From: Chloroflexota bacterium
Lineage (GTDB): Bacteria > Chloroflexota > Anaerolineae > Anaerolineales > Anaerolineaceae
Direction: 5' to 3'
DNA: 11,675 nucleotides
Assembly (NCBI GenBank): GCA_023434145.1
Contig: JAEYTI010000137.1
Location: forward strand, 1-11,675
Position 1 is the stretch's first letter. Each line of letters begins with the position of its first letter. The notes beneath the pieces are model-generated. The model searched no databases. It had not been told where the DNA came from and was given only the letters and a program-made list of their open reading frames with translations. This document shows positions 1 through 7,085 of this stretch, piece by piece. Both the position numbers and the translations under genes were made by a program.

Positions 1-23
1 GTGCTGGCGCAGAGCGCCAGCAC
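1..23. repeat. GC-rich hairpin cut by the window edge
   Basis: Positions 1-10 (GTGCTGGCGC) pair perfectly with 14-23 (GCGCCAGCAC) around the loop AGA. The bases after the right arm are an A/C-only run (CACAACAACAAACAAC, 21-36), so the stem very probably continues into a G/T-rich left arm upstream of the window, as in the other intergenic palindromes here. The true length cannot be seen. It lies just upstream of the moaC promoter and probably separates moaC from the preceding gene. Confidence 0.7.
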
Positions 24-36
24 AACAACAAACAAC

Positions 37-45
37 TGTTATAAT
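37..45 (+). promoter_or_regulatory. Extended -10 promoter of moaC, probably leaderless
   Basis: TGTTATAAT (37-45) matches the extended -10 consensus TGnTATAAT exactly. No convincing -35 hexamer is seen 16-18 bases upstream, which is tolerated with an extended -10. Initiation about seven bases downstream would fall at or next to the moaC ATG at 52. No Shine-Dalgarno precedes that ATG (the bases are TTTCCCC), so the transcript is probably leaderless. The start site itself is inferred. Confidence 0.65.
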
Positions 46-51
46 TTCCCC

Positions 52-534
52 ATGTCTGAACCTCGATTGACCCATATCGATGAGAGCGGCCAGGCCAGCA
101 TGGTGGACGTAGGCGCGAAGCCTGAGACCGAGCGCCTGGCAGTGGCAGCAGGGGAAGTGCTCCTGCGACCCGAAACGGTCGAATTAATCCGCCAGGGTTT
201 GATGAAGAAGGGTGACGTGCTGACCGTGGCAAAGATCGCCGGGATTATGGGAGCCAAAAAGACCTCCGAACTGATCCCACTGTGCCACCCGATCGCACTC
301 AATCAGGTGGAAGTGGAGCTAACACTTGCGGACGACCTGCCCGGCGTGAAAATCACCGCCCGCGCGCGGACAACCGGCAAAACGGGCGTGGAGATGGAAG
401 CACTCACCGCCGTGACGGTCGCCGCGCTGACGGTGTATGACATGGTCAAAGCGGTAGAGAAGACGGCCAAAATCAACAATGTGCGCCTGCTCGAAAAGCG
501 CGGCGGGCGCAGCGGTGATGTCATTAACGAATGA
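52..534 (+). CDS. moaC: Cyclic pyranopterin monophosphate synthase MoaC
   Basis: MoaC converts the MoaA product 3',8-cyclo-GTP to cyclic pyranopterin monophosphate in the cytoplasm, early in molybdenum-cofactor synthesis. The 160-residue product is normal length. Family blocks are clear: LTHIDESGQASMVDVGAK near the N terminus, LCHPIALNQVEVE (residues 77-89), TGKTGVEMEALTAV (108-121) and YDMVKAV (129-135), which carries the Asp130 and Lys133 matching the catalytic Asp and Lys of the E. coli enzyme. The frame is open back to GTG at 1, but ATG 52 fits the conserved N terminus (MSEPRLTHID) and the promoter. The stop codon is the first part of the palindrome at 533-575. moaD-moaE follows on the same strand after 54 bases. 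No moaA is in the window. Confidence 0.96.
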   Translation: MSEPRLTHIDESGQASMVDVGAKPETERLAVAAGEVLLRPETVELIRQGLMKKGDVLTVAKIAGIMGAKKTSELIPLCHPIALNQVEVELTLADDLPGVKITARARTTGKTGVEMEALTAVTVAALTVYDMVKAVEKTAKINNVRLLEKRGGRSGDVINE

Positions 535-575
535 TATTTTGCAATAAACGACGCAGTCGTTTATTGCAAAATATC
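533..575. repeat. 20-bp perfect palindrome between moaC and moaD-moaE
   Basis: Bases 533-552 (GATATTTTGCAATAAACGAC) are the exact reverse complement of 556-575, with loop GCA at 553-555. The left arm starts inside the moaC TGA stop (532-534), and the right arm ends directly against the purine-rich SD of the next gene (GGAAAGAG, 576-583). There is no T-tract after the stem on either strand, so it is not a standard intrinsic terminator. Attenuation, RNA processing or translational coupling are possible roles. Its loop-proximal GAC-GCA-GTC recurs in the palindrome at 8694-8734. Confidence 0.93.
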
Positions 576-588
576 GGAAAGAGAACCC

Positions 589-1314
589 ATGAAAATCCGC
601 GTGCTGTTTTTTGCCACCCTACGCGACCGCGCCGGGGAATCGAAAGCGGAAATTGAGCTGCCCGATGGCGCAACAGTCGCCGACCTGAAGGCCGAGGTGC
701 TGCGCCGCTATCCGGGTGTAGCGCCGGTGCTGGATCACACGTTGGTATCGATCAATCAAGCCTTTGCCTATGACGAAGACCCGGTTCCCGATGGCGGCGA
801 GGCGGCTATGTTCCCGCCCGTCAGCGGCGGAGCGGGGGAGACGGACACTGCGGCGGGCGAGCCTCCCACCATAATGCGCGTAGCTACCGAGCCGTTGGAC
901 CTGGACGAGCTCCTGGCGCGGATTACGCTGCCCACCACCGGCGCGGCGGCAATTTTCACCGGCATGGTGCGCGGCGAAACCAAACGTGGTGACGCGCACA
1001 AGACCGCCTGCCTGGAATACGAGGCATACGTGCCGATGGCCGAAGCCAAAATAGCCCAGGTGGCGCAGGAGATCCGCGCGCGCTGGCCGGTGGTGGAGGG
1101 TATCGCCATCGTGCAGCGCATCGGGCGGTTGGAGGTCGGCACGCCGACGGTGCTGATTGCATGCACGGCGGCCCACCGCGATACGGGCGTGTTCGAGGCG
1201 GCCCGCTACGGCATCGACCGGCTGAAGGAGATTGTGCCGGTGTGGAAGAAAGAAGTTGGCCCGGATGGCGAAACCTGGATCGAGGGCGAGTACCAGCCCA
1301 AGCGCGGAGATTAA
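589..1314 (+). CDS. moaD/moaE: MoaD-MoaE fusion: molybdopterin synthase, both subunits
   Basis: Molybdopterin synthase inserts two sulfurs into cyclic pyranopterin monophosphate. MoaD is the ubiquitin-like sulfur carrier and MoaE the catalytic subunit. Residues 1-81 are a complete MoaD ending in FPPVSGG, with Gly80-Gly81 where free MoaD would end. Residues 82-95 form an acidic, Gly/Pro-containing linker. MoaE runs from about Met96 to 241, with FTGMVRGET (123-131), HRDTG (196-200) and Lys213 and Lys220, spaced like the two catalytic lysines of E. coli MoaE, in LKEIVPVWKKE. MoaD needs a free C-terminal thiocarboxylate, so the fusion should require cleavage after Gly81, as reported for mycobacterial MoaX. 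ATG 589 is preceded by the weak SD GGAAAGAG. There is no frameshift at the junction, so the fusion looks genuine. Confidence 0.93.
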   Translation: MKIRVLFFATLRDRAGESKAEIELPDGATVADLKAEVLRRYPGVAPVLDHTLVSINQAFAYDEDPVPDGGEAAMFPPVSGGAGETDTAAGEPPTIMRVATEPLDLDELLARITLPTTGAAAIFTGMVRGETKRGDAHKTACLEYEAYVPMAEAKIAQVAQEIRARWPVVEGIAIVQRIGRLEVGTPTVLIACTAAHRDTGVFEAARYGIDRLKEIVPVWKKEVGPDGETWIEGEYQPKRGD

Positions 1315-1318
1315 CCCC

Positions 1319-2425
1319 GTGCCTGCCATCCGCTGCACCCGCTGCCAGGCTCCTTACCCCGTAACCGGCGTGCCTTACCTGTGCCCGCAGTGTGGCGGCG
1401 TGTTCGACTATGACGGCCCCCCGGTGTTCGATCCGCAAGCCGTAGAGCCGCACCTGCCGGGTATGTGGCGCTACCGGGCCTCGTTTGGTTTGCCTGAGGG
1501 CGCGCCGGTTATCTCATTGGGCGAGGGCAGCACCCCGCTGATCCAGGCTGAGGCCGCCGGGCGCACCGTGATGCTGAAGATGGAATCGCAGAACCCCACC
1601 GGATCGTACAAGGACCGCGGCAGCGCGGTGCTGCTCAGCCAGCTTTACGCGCGCGGCGTGATCCAGGCAGTGGAGGACTCATCGGGCAACGCGGGGGCAT
1701 CGTACGCAGCCTACGCAGCGCGGGCAGGGGTGCGGGCGCGCGTGTTCGTGCCCGAATCGGCGTCCGGCCCCAAGCGTGGGCAGATCGAAGCCTACGGCGC
1801 GGATCTTGTCGCCGTGCCGGGTCCGCGCTCGGCTGCGGCAGAGGCGGTGCTGAAAGAAGTGCGCGATGGAGCGGTCTATGCCAGCCACGCCTATCTACCA
1901 TTTGGCCTGCCCGGCATTGCCACCAACGCCTATGAGCTTTATGACCAAATGGATGGGCAAATTGGCACAGTGATTGCCCCGGCGGGGCACGGCGGGCTGC
2001 TGCTTGGCGTGCTGCGCGGGTTCGAGGCCCTGCTGCAAGGCGGGCAGATGGAAAAGCTGCCGCATTTTATCGGCGTGCAGGCAGCGGAGTGCGCTCCGAT
2101 GGCTGCTGCTTACGCGGATGGTATGCAGGCCATTGAGATCGCCGCGGAAGGCCCTACGGTTGCCGAAGGCGTGCGGGTGCGCCGTCCGGTACGTGCGGAG
2201 GCGATCCTCAACTTCTTGCAGAAGCAGTATCCCGGCTCGGGCCGTGTCATCGGTGTCCCCGAAGAGGCGATCATGCCTGCCTACACCACCATGGCGCGGA
2301 TGGGCGTGTACGTGGAGCCAACCTCCGCGCTGGCGTGGGCAGCATTGCAGCAAGTTTCCGGAAAAGTTCCAGAACCAATCATTTTGATTTTGAGCGGTGC
2401 TGGGTTAAAATATAGGCCTGCATAA
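1319..2425 (+). CDS. thrC: Threonine-synthase-like PLP enzyme with zinc ribbon
   Basis: This is a 368-residue fold-type II PLP enzyme, most like threonine synthase, which makes threonine from O-phosphohomoserine. An N-terminal zinc ribbon has Cys6, Cys9, Cys22 and Cys25 (CTRC and CPQC), typical of threonine synthases. LGEGSTPL (67-74) follows, then NPTGSYKDRG with the probable PLP lysine Lys98, the cofactor-contacting SSGNAGAS (121-128) and a glycine loop PAGHGG. Start: the frame is open from 1232, inside moaE, but GTG 1319 has an SD (GGAG, 1306-1309) nine bases upstream and puts the zinc ribbon at the N terminus. Only four bases separate it from the moaE stop, so co-translation is likely. 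SSGNAGAS and the GHGG loop differ from classical ThrC (STGNTSAS), so another beta-replacement or elimination activity is possible. Confidence 0.78.
   Translation: MPAIRCTRCQAPYPVTGVPYLCPQCGGVFDYDGPPVFDPQAVEPHLPGMWRYRASFGLPEGAPVISLGEGSTPLIQAEAAGRTVMLKMESQNPTGSYKDRGSAVLLSQLYARGVIQAVEDSSGNAGASYAAYAARAGVRARVFVPESASGPKRGQIEAYGADLVAVPGPRSAAAEAVLKEVRDGAVYASHAYLPFGLPGIATNAYELYDQMDGQIGTVIAPAGHGGLLLGVLRGFEALLQGGQMEKLPHFIGVQAAECAPMAAAYADGMQAIEIAAEGPTVAEGVRVRRPVRAEAILNFLQKQYPGSGRVIGVPEEAIMPAYTTMARMGVYVEPTSALAWAALQQVSGKVPEPIILILSGAGLKYRPA
2384..2411 (+). promoter_or_regulatory. Candidate promoter for rnc-smc inside the end of thrC
   Basis: TTGATT (2384-2389) and TAAAAT (2406-2411) are spaced by 16 bases and resemble -35 and -10 elements. 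They lie in the last codons of the threonine-synthase-like gene, where composition turns abruptly AT-rich. Initiation near 2418 would place both the 25-bp palindrome and the rnc leader hairpin in the transcript. This is a pattern match only. Confidence 0.4.
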
Positions 2426-2465
2426 ATTTGTTCGCTCTTGACGGTTGAAACCACATAAGAGCCAA

Positions 2466-2518
2466 TTTGTTTTTGGTATATTCGTGAGGCGTCGCCTCAC
2501 GAATATACCAAAAACAAA
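2466..2518. repeat. 25-bp perfect palindrome upstream of rnc
   Basis: Bases 2466-2490 (from TTTGTTTTTGG to GTGAGGC) are the exact reverse complement of 2494-2518, with loop GTC. The stem runs from T-rich on its 5' side to A-rich on its 3' side on both strands, the opposite of an intrinsic terminator. If transcribed, it is a perfect duplex of more than two helical turns in front of the gene for RNase III. It lies between genes read in the same direction. Confidence 0.95.
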
Positions 2519-2533
2519 ACAGAAAACATCATA

Positions 2534-2600
2534 GAGAACTGATGGACCGGAAGCCGCACCATCGCAAGGGGGATGGGCGGCTTGCGCTCCCTGAGTTCTC
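2534..2600 (+). promoter_or_regulatory. Long imperfect hairpin in the rnc leader, ending at the SD
   Basis: The following helices stack: GAGAACT (2534-2540) with AGTTCTC (2594-2600); GGA (2544-2546) with TCC (2588-2590); CG (2548-2549) with CG (2585-2586); AAGCCGC (2551-2557) with GCGGCTT (2577-2583); then, past a bulged A2558, CCATC (2559-2563) with GATGG (2572-2576) around an eight-base loop. The helix ends at the base before AGGAGG (2601-2606). About 24 pairs stacked before rnc suggest an RNase III self-cleavage site, since RNase III controls its own mRNA this way in E. coli. The role is inferred. Confidence 0.55.
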
Positions 2601-2611
2601 AGGAGGAACTC

Positions 2612-3328
2612 GTGGAAAATCAACGTAATGCGACCGAGTCGCCGCAGGAATTTGCCCGGCGCCTCAAGTTACCGTTCAGCGACTGGCTGCTGCTCAGCCG
2701 CGCCCTGACTCACCGCTCGTACCTCAACGAGCATTCCGAAGCGCTGGAAGATAACGAGCGCCTGGAGTTTTTGGGCGACGCCGTGCTCGACTTTGTGGTT
2801 GGTGCGTGGCTATACAACCGCTATCCCGAAATGCCCGAGGGCGACCTGACGCGCATGCGCTCGGCCCTGGTCTATACTGAGCAGCTTGCCAACTTTGGCC
2901 GCAAGATTGGTTTGGGCGGCGTGATGCGCCTGGGGCGCGGTGAGGTGCAAGCCGGCGGGCGCGACCGATCTCCGCTGCTGTGCGACACGTTTGAAGCCGT
3001 GGTGGGGGCATTGTACCTGGATGGCGGAATCGAAGCCATTTTGAACTTCGTCTCGCCGCTGTTAGAAGAGGCCTCGGATGAGATCCTCGCCGAGCGCAAG
3101 ACCGAAGACCCCAAGAGCCTGTTCCAGGAATGGGCGCAGGGGCAGGGGCACGGCGCGCCGCAGTACGTCACCCGCAGCGCGGTAGGCCCGGACCATTCGA
3201 AGATTTTCGAGGTGGATGCGGTCGTAAATGGCAAGATCCTGGGGAGCGGGCAGGGCTCTAGCAAACAGACCGCGGCTAAGGATGCCGCCCGCAATGCGCT
3301 GCGTGGCCTGGGACTGATGGAAGAATGA
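2612..3328 (+). CDS. rnc: Ribonuclease III
   Basis: RNase III cuts double-stranded RNA with Mg2+, including rRNA precursors and structured mRNAs. The product is 238 residues, the usual length. The catalytic domain (about 10-155) carries the signature NERLEFLGDAVL (48-59), with Glu52 and Asp56, and Asp125 and Glu128 in CDTFEAVVGALYLDGG completing the metal site. A double-stranded RNA-binding domain follows at about 166-236 (DPKSLFQEW ... GSGQGSSKQTAAKDAARNAL). The frame opens at ATG 2573, but GTG 2612 has an almost perfect SD (AGGAGG, 2601-2606) five bases upstream, and the extra 13 residues would lie in the leader hairpin. The stop overlaps the smc start as ATGA at 3325-3328, so the two are translationally coupled. 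Confidence 0.96.
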   Translation: MENQRNATESPQEFARRLKLPFSDWLLLSRALTHRSYLNEHSEALEDNERLEFLGDAVLDFVVGAWLYNRYPEMPEGDLTRMRSALVYTEQLANFGRKIGLGGVMRLGRGEVQAGGRDRSPLLCDTFEAVVGALYLDGGIEAILNFVSPLLEEASDEILAERKTEDPKSLFQEWAQGQGHGAPQYVTRSAVGPDHSKIFEVDAVVNGKILGSGQGSSKQTAAKDAARNALRGLGLMEE

Positions 3329-6300
3329 CGCCGCGCCTGAAATCGCTGGAACTGCACGGCTACAAGACCTTTGCCAGCCGCACGGTGTTCGAGTTCCCCG
3401 GTGATATTACCGCCATCGTGGGGCCGAATGGCAGCGGCAAGTCCAACATCGCCGACTCGGTGCGCTGGGTGCTGGGCGAACAGTCGTATTCCCTGCTGCG
3501 CGGGCGAAAAACAGAAGACATGATCTTTTCCGGCTCGGAGATGCGTCCGCGCGCCGGAATGGCCTCTGCCTCGATCACCTTCTCGAACGAGGACGGCTGG
3601 CTGCCCATTGACTTCGACGAGGTGTCGATCACCCGCCGCGCCTACCGCGACGGGCAGAACGAGTACCTGCTCAATGGGCAGAAGGTGCGTTTGAAGGAAA
3701 TCTCTGAGCTGCTGGCGCGATCTGGGCTAGCGGAGCGCACCTATACCATCATCGGGCAGGGGCTGGTGGATGCCGCCCTGTCGCTCAAGCCCGAGGAGCG
3801 GCGGCGCTTCTTTGAGGAAGCGGCGGGCATAGGCCTGTATCGCGGGCGGCGCGAAGAAGCCCTCACCCGGCTGGATACCACCCGGCGCAACCTGGAGCGC
3901 GTGCTCGATATCCTCTCAGAGCTGGAGCCGCGCCTTGTTAGCCTGGAAAAACAGGCCAAACGCGCCATGGATTACGAGCGCATCCGCGCGGACCTGCGCG
4001 TGCTGATGCGCGATTGGTATGGCTATCATTGGCACCGCTTGCAGCAGGAGGTGCTGCACGCGCGCGAGGTAGTGCACAACCAGGAGACCCGCCAGGAGCG
4101 CGCTCGCGAGCGCTACGCCGAGGTAGAAGTTCAGGTGAGCGAGCTGCGCGGTCAGATGCAAACACTGCGCGGCGACCTCAATACCTGGCACGCGGGCTCT
4201 GCCACGCTGCACACGCAGTGGGAGAAGGTCAGCCGCTCTCTGGCAGTGATGGATGAACGCCAGCGGGCGCTGGTCGCTCAGCAGCAGAACGTGCAGGCCG
4301 ATCTCAGCCGTTTGGAAGAAGAGCAGAAAGCCCGCCAATCGCGCCTGCAAGACCTGATCGAAGAGCGCGACCGGCTGATGATGGACCAGGAAGACGCCCA
4401 GGCTCAGGTGGACGCGGCCCGTAAAGGCCTGGAGAAGCGCCTGACCGAACGTGGGCGCATCGAGCAGGCTATTCGTGATACCCGCCGCGCCCTGGTGCAG
4501 AGCGAAACCGCCCAGGTGCAGCACAAGGCCCACCAGAGCGAGCTAAACAACCGCGCCGAGCAACTGCGCAAGAATCAGCAGTCGCTGGCGCAGACGCTGA
4601 AGAACGAATCGCAGCTTTTGGAGCAGCTACAGGCGCGGCTGGAGAAAGTTGCCGCCCAGCGCAAAGCCGCCGAGCAGGATCAGAAGGCCGCCGAAGAGGC
4701 GCTGCAAGAGCACCGCCGCGGCATTGCTGATCTGGAGACCCGCCGCAAGCTGGCCCAGGATGAACGCGCCCGCTTTGACGCGGCGCGCGCCCGCCTCGCC
4801 GCCCAGTTGGAAGTGCTGGAGCAGGCCGAACGATCGTTCAGCGGGCTGGCAGGAGGGGCAAAGTTCCTGTTGCAAGAGGCCAACCAGGGCCGCCTGAAAG
4901 GCAAGTACCAGCCGCTCAGCGCGCAGCTCGTCGTTCCTGCCGAGGTGGAAACGGCCATCGCCGCCGCGTTGGGTGAAACGCTGGACCTGGTGCTGGTGGA
5001 AAACGGTACCGATCCTGAACAGGGCTTGCAGCTTTTGGCGCGCTCAGAGAAGGGCCGTGCCGTGCTGCTGCCGCTCGATTGGACGCGCGCCGCCGATGAG
5101 CTGGAACCGCCCGATGATGAGGGCTGTGTTGGGCTCGCTGCCCGGCTGGTGCAAGCCCCGGAGCATCTGCGCCATGCACTGTGCCTGCTGTTGGGACAGG
5201 TGATCGTGGTGCGCGATCGCGCCGCCGCCCGCCGCCTGATCGAGCGGCTGCCCGTCACCGCGCGCGCCGTGACCCTCAAAGGTGAGGTGTACCATGGCAC
5301 GGGCATGGTCGCCGCCGGGCCTGAGAATCGCGCCAGCACCATTGGCCGCCCGCGCCGTATACAGGAGATGCAGGCCGAGCTTGCTGTCGCCGAAGCAAAA
5401 GTGACCGAGGCGCAGCAGAAGGCGCAAGAGGCCGAGACCGAGCTGGCCCGCCGCCGCAACAAGGAGCGCGAGCTGGATACGGCCCTCCGCGCCGCCGGGC
5501 AGGCGATGAACAAGGCCAACCAGGAGCACCAGCAGGCTGTCTTGCAGGTGGAGCAGGTGCGCCAGCGGCATGAGTTCCAGGCAAAGCAGGTGGCCGGGCT
5601 CGATGGGCAGATTATCCGCGTGGAACAGGAGCTTAAGCAGGGCCAGGCCGAGATTGACAAGGTGGCGAAGAAGATCAACGAATTGAACGAGCAGATCCGC
5701 GAGCAGAACCGCACGCTCAACGGACTGCCGGTGGAAGACCTGCAAGCTCAGGTGGTGCACTGGCAGACATCCGCCGCCGTGGCTGCCCGCGCACTCAAAG
5801 ATGCAGAACGCCGGCTGGCCGAACACCGCGAGTCGGTGACGGCGGGCAAGCGCCAGGCCGATGCGCTTACCCTGCGCCTTAACGATGCTATGGCCGGGAT
5901 GGCGCAGTTGGAAACCGAGAAAGGCAGCCTGCGTGAGCAGGAAAACGCCCTGGATGTGCAGATCGATGCGCTGCGCCAGCAGATCGAGCCTGCCGAGCAG
6001 CAAATGGCGGCGGTGGAGAAGGAATACAACAGCCAGCAGGAAGTATTGAGCGCCGCGCAGCAGGCGATGACGGTGGCCGAACGCCACGCGACCCAGGCGC
6101 AGTTAGAACATGCGCGCTCCCGAGAGGCGCTCGACTCGCTCCGGCGGCGCATCGAAGAGGATTTTGGCCTGGTCTCGTTCGAATACAACCCAGAAATCTC
6201 CGGCCCAACCCCGCTGCCGTTGGAGGGCATGGTCGAGCAGCTGCCCATGGTGAAAGAAATCTCGCCAGAGGTGGAGGAGAGCATCAACCGCCAGCGGGCG

Positions 6301-6930
6301 CTGCTGCGCCGCATGGGGCCGATCAACCCCGAGGTGCAGAACGAGTTTAAGTCGGTCAAGGAACGCTATGAGTTTCTGAAAACGCAAGTGGAGGATCTGC
6401 GCAAGGCCGATACCGACCTGCGCCAGGTGATCGCCGAGCTGGATGAGCTTATGCGGCGTGAGTTCCGCAAGACGTTCGATGCGGTCGCTGCGGAGTTCAA
6501 GGGTATGTTCAACCGTTTGTTTGGGGGCGGCTCTGCCAGATTGATCCTCTCGAACGAGGAAAATCCCACCGAGGCGGGCATCGACATCGAGGCGCGGCTG
6601 CCGGGGCGGCGCGAACAGGGGCTCTCGCTGCTCTCGGGCGGCGAGCGCAGCCTCACCGCCGTTGCGCTGATCTTCTCGCTGCTCAAGGTAGCGCCAACCC
6701 CCTTCTGCGTACTGGATGAGGTGGACGCCGCGCTCGATGAGGCCAATGTAGGCCGCTTCCGTGACCTGCTCGTAGAGCTGAGCGACCGCACACAGTTTGT
6801 GCTGGTGACTCACAACCGCAACACCGTTCAGGCTGCCAACGTTATCTATGGCGTGACAATGGGCCGCGACTCGGCCAGCCAGATCATCAGCCTGCGCCTG
6901 GACGAGATCTCTGACGAGATGGTGCGGTAA
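3325..6930 (+). CDS. smc: Chromosome partition protein SMC
   Basis: SMC is the ATPase of the bacterial condensin. With ScpA and ScpB (not in this window) it organises and separates chromosomes. The 1201-residue protein is full length. N-terminal ATPase lobe: GYKTFAS near residue 12 and Walker A GPNGSGKSN (33-41). A coiled coil rich in Gln, Glu, Arg and Ala runs from about 165 to 510. The hinge spans about 514-670 and ends with TLKGEVYHGTGMVAAG. The returning coiled coil runs to about 1015. C-terminal lobe: signature LLSGGERSL (about 1102-1110) and Walker B FCVLDEVDAALDEAN (1127-1141). No frameshift is seen. ATG 3325 overlaps the rnc stop; its own SD is weak, so coupling to rnc is likely. The rnc-smc order is common, but the usual third gene ftsY is absent; palindromes follow. 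Confidence 0.97.
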   Translation: MTPRLKSLELHGYKTFASRTVFEFPGDITAIVGPNGSGKSNIADSVRWVLGEQSYSLLRGRKTEDMIFSGSEMRPRAGMASASITFSNEDGWLPIDFDEVSITRRAYRDGQNEYLLNGQKVRLKEISELLARSGLAERTYTIIGQGLVDAALSLKPEERRRFFEEAAGIGLYRGRREEALTRLDTTRRNLERVLDILSELEPRLVSLEKQAKRAMDYERIRADLRVLMRDWYGYHWHRLQQEVLHAREVVHNQETRQERARERYAEVEVQVSELRGQMQTLRGDLNTWHAGSATLHTQWEKVSRSLAVMDERQRALVAQQQNVQADLSRLEEEQKARQSRLQDLIEERDRLMMDQEDAQAQVDAARKGLEKRLTERGRIEQAIRDTRRALVQSETAQVQHKAHQSELNNRAEQLRKNQQSLAQTLKNESQLLEQLQARLEKVAAQRKAAEQDQKAAEEALQEHRRGIADLETRRKLAQDERARFDAARARLAAQLEVLEQAERSFSGLAGGAKFLLQEANQGRLKGKYQPLSAQLVVPAEVETAIAAALGETLDLVLVENGTDPEQGLQLLARSEKGRAVLLPLDWTRAADELEPPDDEGCVGLAARLVQAPEHLRHALCLLLGQVIVVRDRAAARRLIERLPVTARAVTLKGEVYHGTGMVAAGPENRASTIGRPRRIQEMQAELAVAEAKVTEAQQKAQEAETELARRRNKERELDTALRAAGQAMNKANQEHQQAVLQVEQVRQRHEFQAKQVAGLDGQIIRVEQELKQGQAEIDKVAKKINELNEQIREQNRTLNGLPVEDLQAQVVHWQTSAAVAARALKDAERRLAEHRESVTAGKRQADALTLRLNDAMAGMAQLETEKGSLREQENALDVQIDALRQQIEPAEQQMAAVEKEYNSQQEVLSAAQQAMTVAERHATQAQLEHARSREALDSLRRRIEEDFGLVSFEYNPEISGPTPLPLEGMVEQLPMVKEISPEVEESINRQRALLRRMGPINPEVQNEFKSVKERYEFLKTQVEDLRKADTDLRQVIAELDELMRREFRKTFDAVAAEFKGMFNRLFGGGSARLILSNEENPTEAGIDIEARLPGRREQGLSLLSGGERSLTAVALIFSLLKVAPTPFCVLDEVDAALDEANVGRFRDLLVELSDRTQFVLVTHNRNTVQAANVIYGVTMGRDSASQIISLRLDEISDEMVR

Positions 6931-6932
6931 AG

Positions 6933-6992
6933 ACTAATTCATCATACAAATCAGGCAGCGCGTGCGCTGCCTGATTTGTATGATGAATTAGT
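6933..6992. repeat. 29-bp perfect palindrome just after smc
   Basis: Bases 6933-6961 are the exact reverse complement of 6964-6992, separated only by GT. The outer arm is AT-rich (ACTAATTCATCATACAAATC) and the core is GGCAGCGC-GT-GCGCTGCC. It starts two bases after the smc stop and is the longest stem in the window. No T-tract follows on either strand. It may stop transcription between convergent genes or protect the 3' end of smc mRNA. The core matches that of 7086-7131 except for one base, but the arms are unrelated. Confidence 0.95.
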
Positions 6993-7013
6993 TGTAACTG
7001 CTACATTCGAATC

Positions 7014-7028
7014 GCTCCCTTCGGGAGC
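7014..7028. repeat. Small GC hairpin
   Basis: GCTCCC (7014-7019) pairs with GGGAGC (7023-7028) around the loop TTC. The six-pair stem lies between two long palindromes in the smc-parvulin gap. Neither strand shows a clear T-tract after it, and no function is assigned. Confidence 0.5.
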
Positions 7029-7042
7029 CAAAAATTGTTGAT

Positions 7043-7077
7043 TGTGTGTTGACAACGCGAAGCGTTGTCAACACACA
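7043..7077. repeat. 16-bp perfect palindrome in the convergent gap
   Basis: TGTGTGTTGACAACGC (7043-7058) is the exact reverse complement of 7062-7077, with loop GAA. It is the middle of three long palindromes between smc and the parvulin gene. There is no T-tract on either side, so it is not a classical terminator. Confidence 0.92.
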
Positions 7078-7085
7078 CCATAATT

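Noticed and set aside
589..1314. Whether the MoaD-MoaE fusion is a sequencing frameshift of two genes.
   Set aside because: The frame is continuous through a plausible linker, with intact motifs on both sides and no overlapping stop.
1232..1318. Longer N terminus for the threonine-synthase-like protein.
   Set aside because: It would overlap moaE by over 80 bases, has a non-conserved basic sequence, and lacks an SD as good as that of GTG 1319.
4680..5720. Long open frames antisense to smc, for example 346 and 347 codons on the minus strand.
   Set aside because: They are shadows of a GC-rich coiled-coil gene: low-complexity Ser/Arg/Ala or Leu/His translations, no SD, and no family resemblance.
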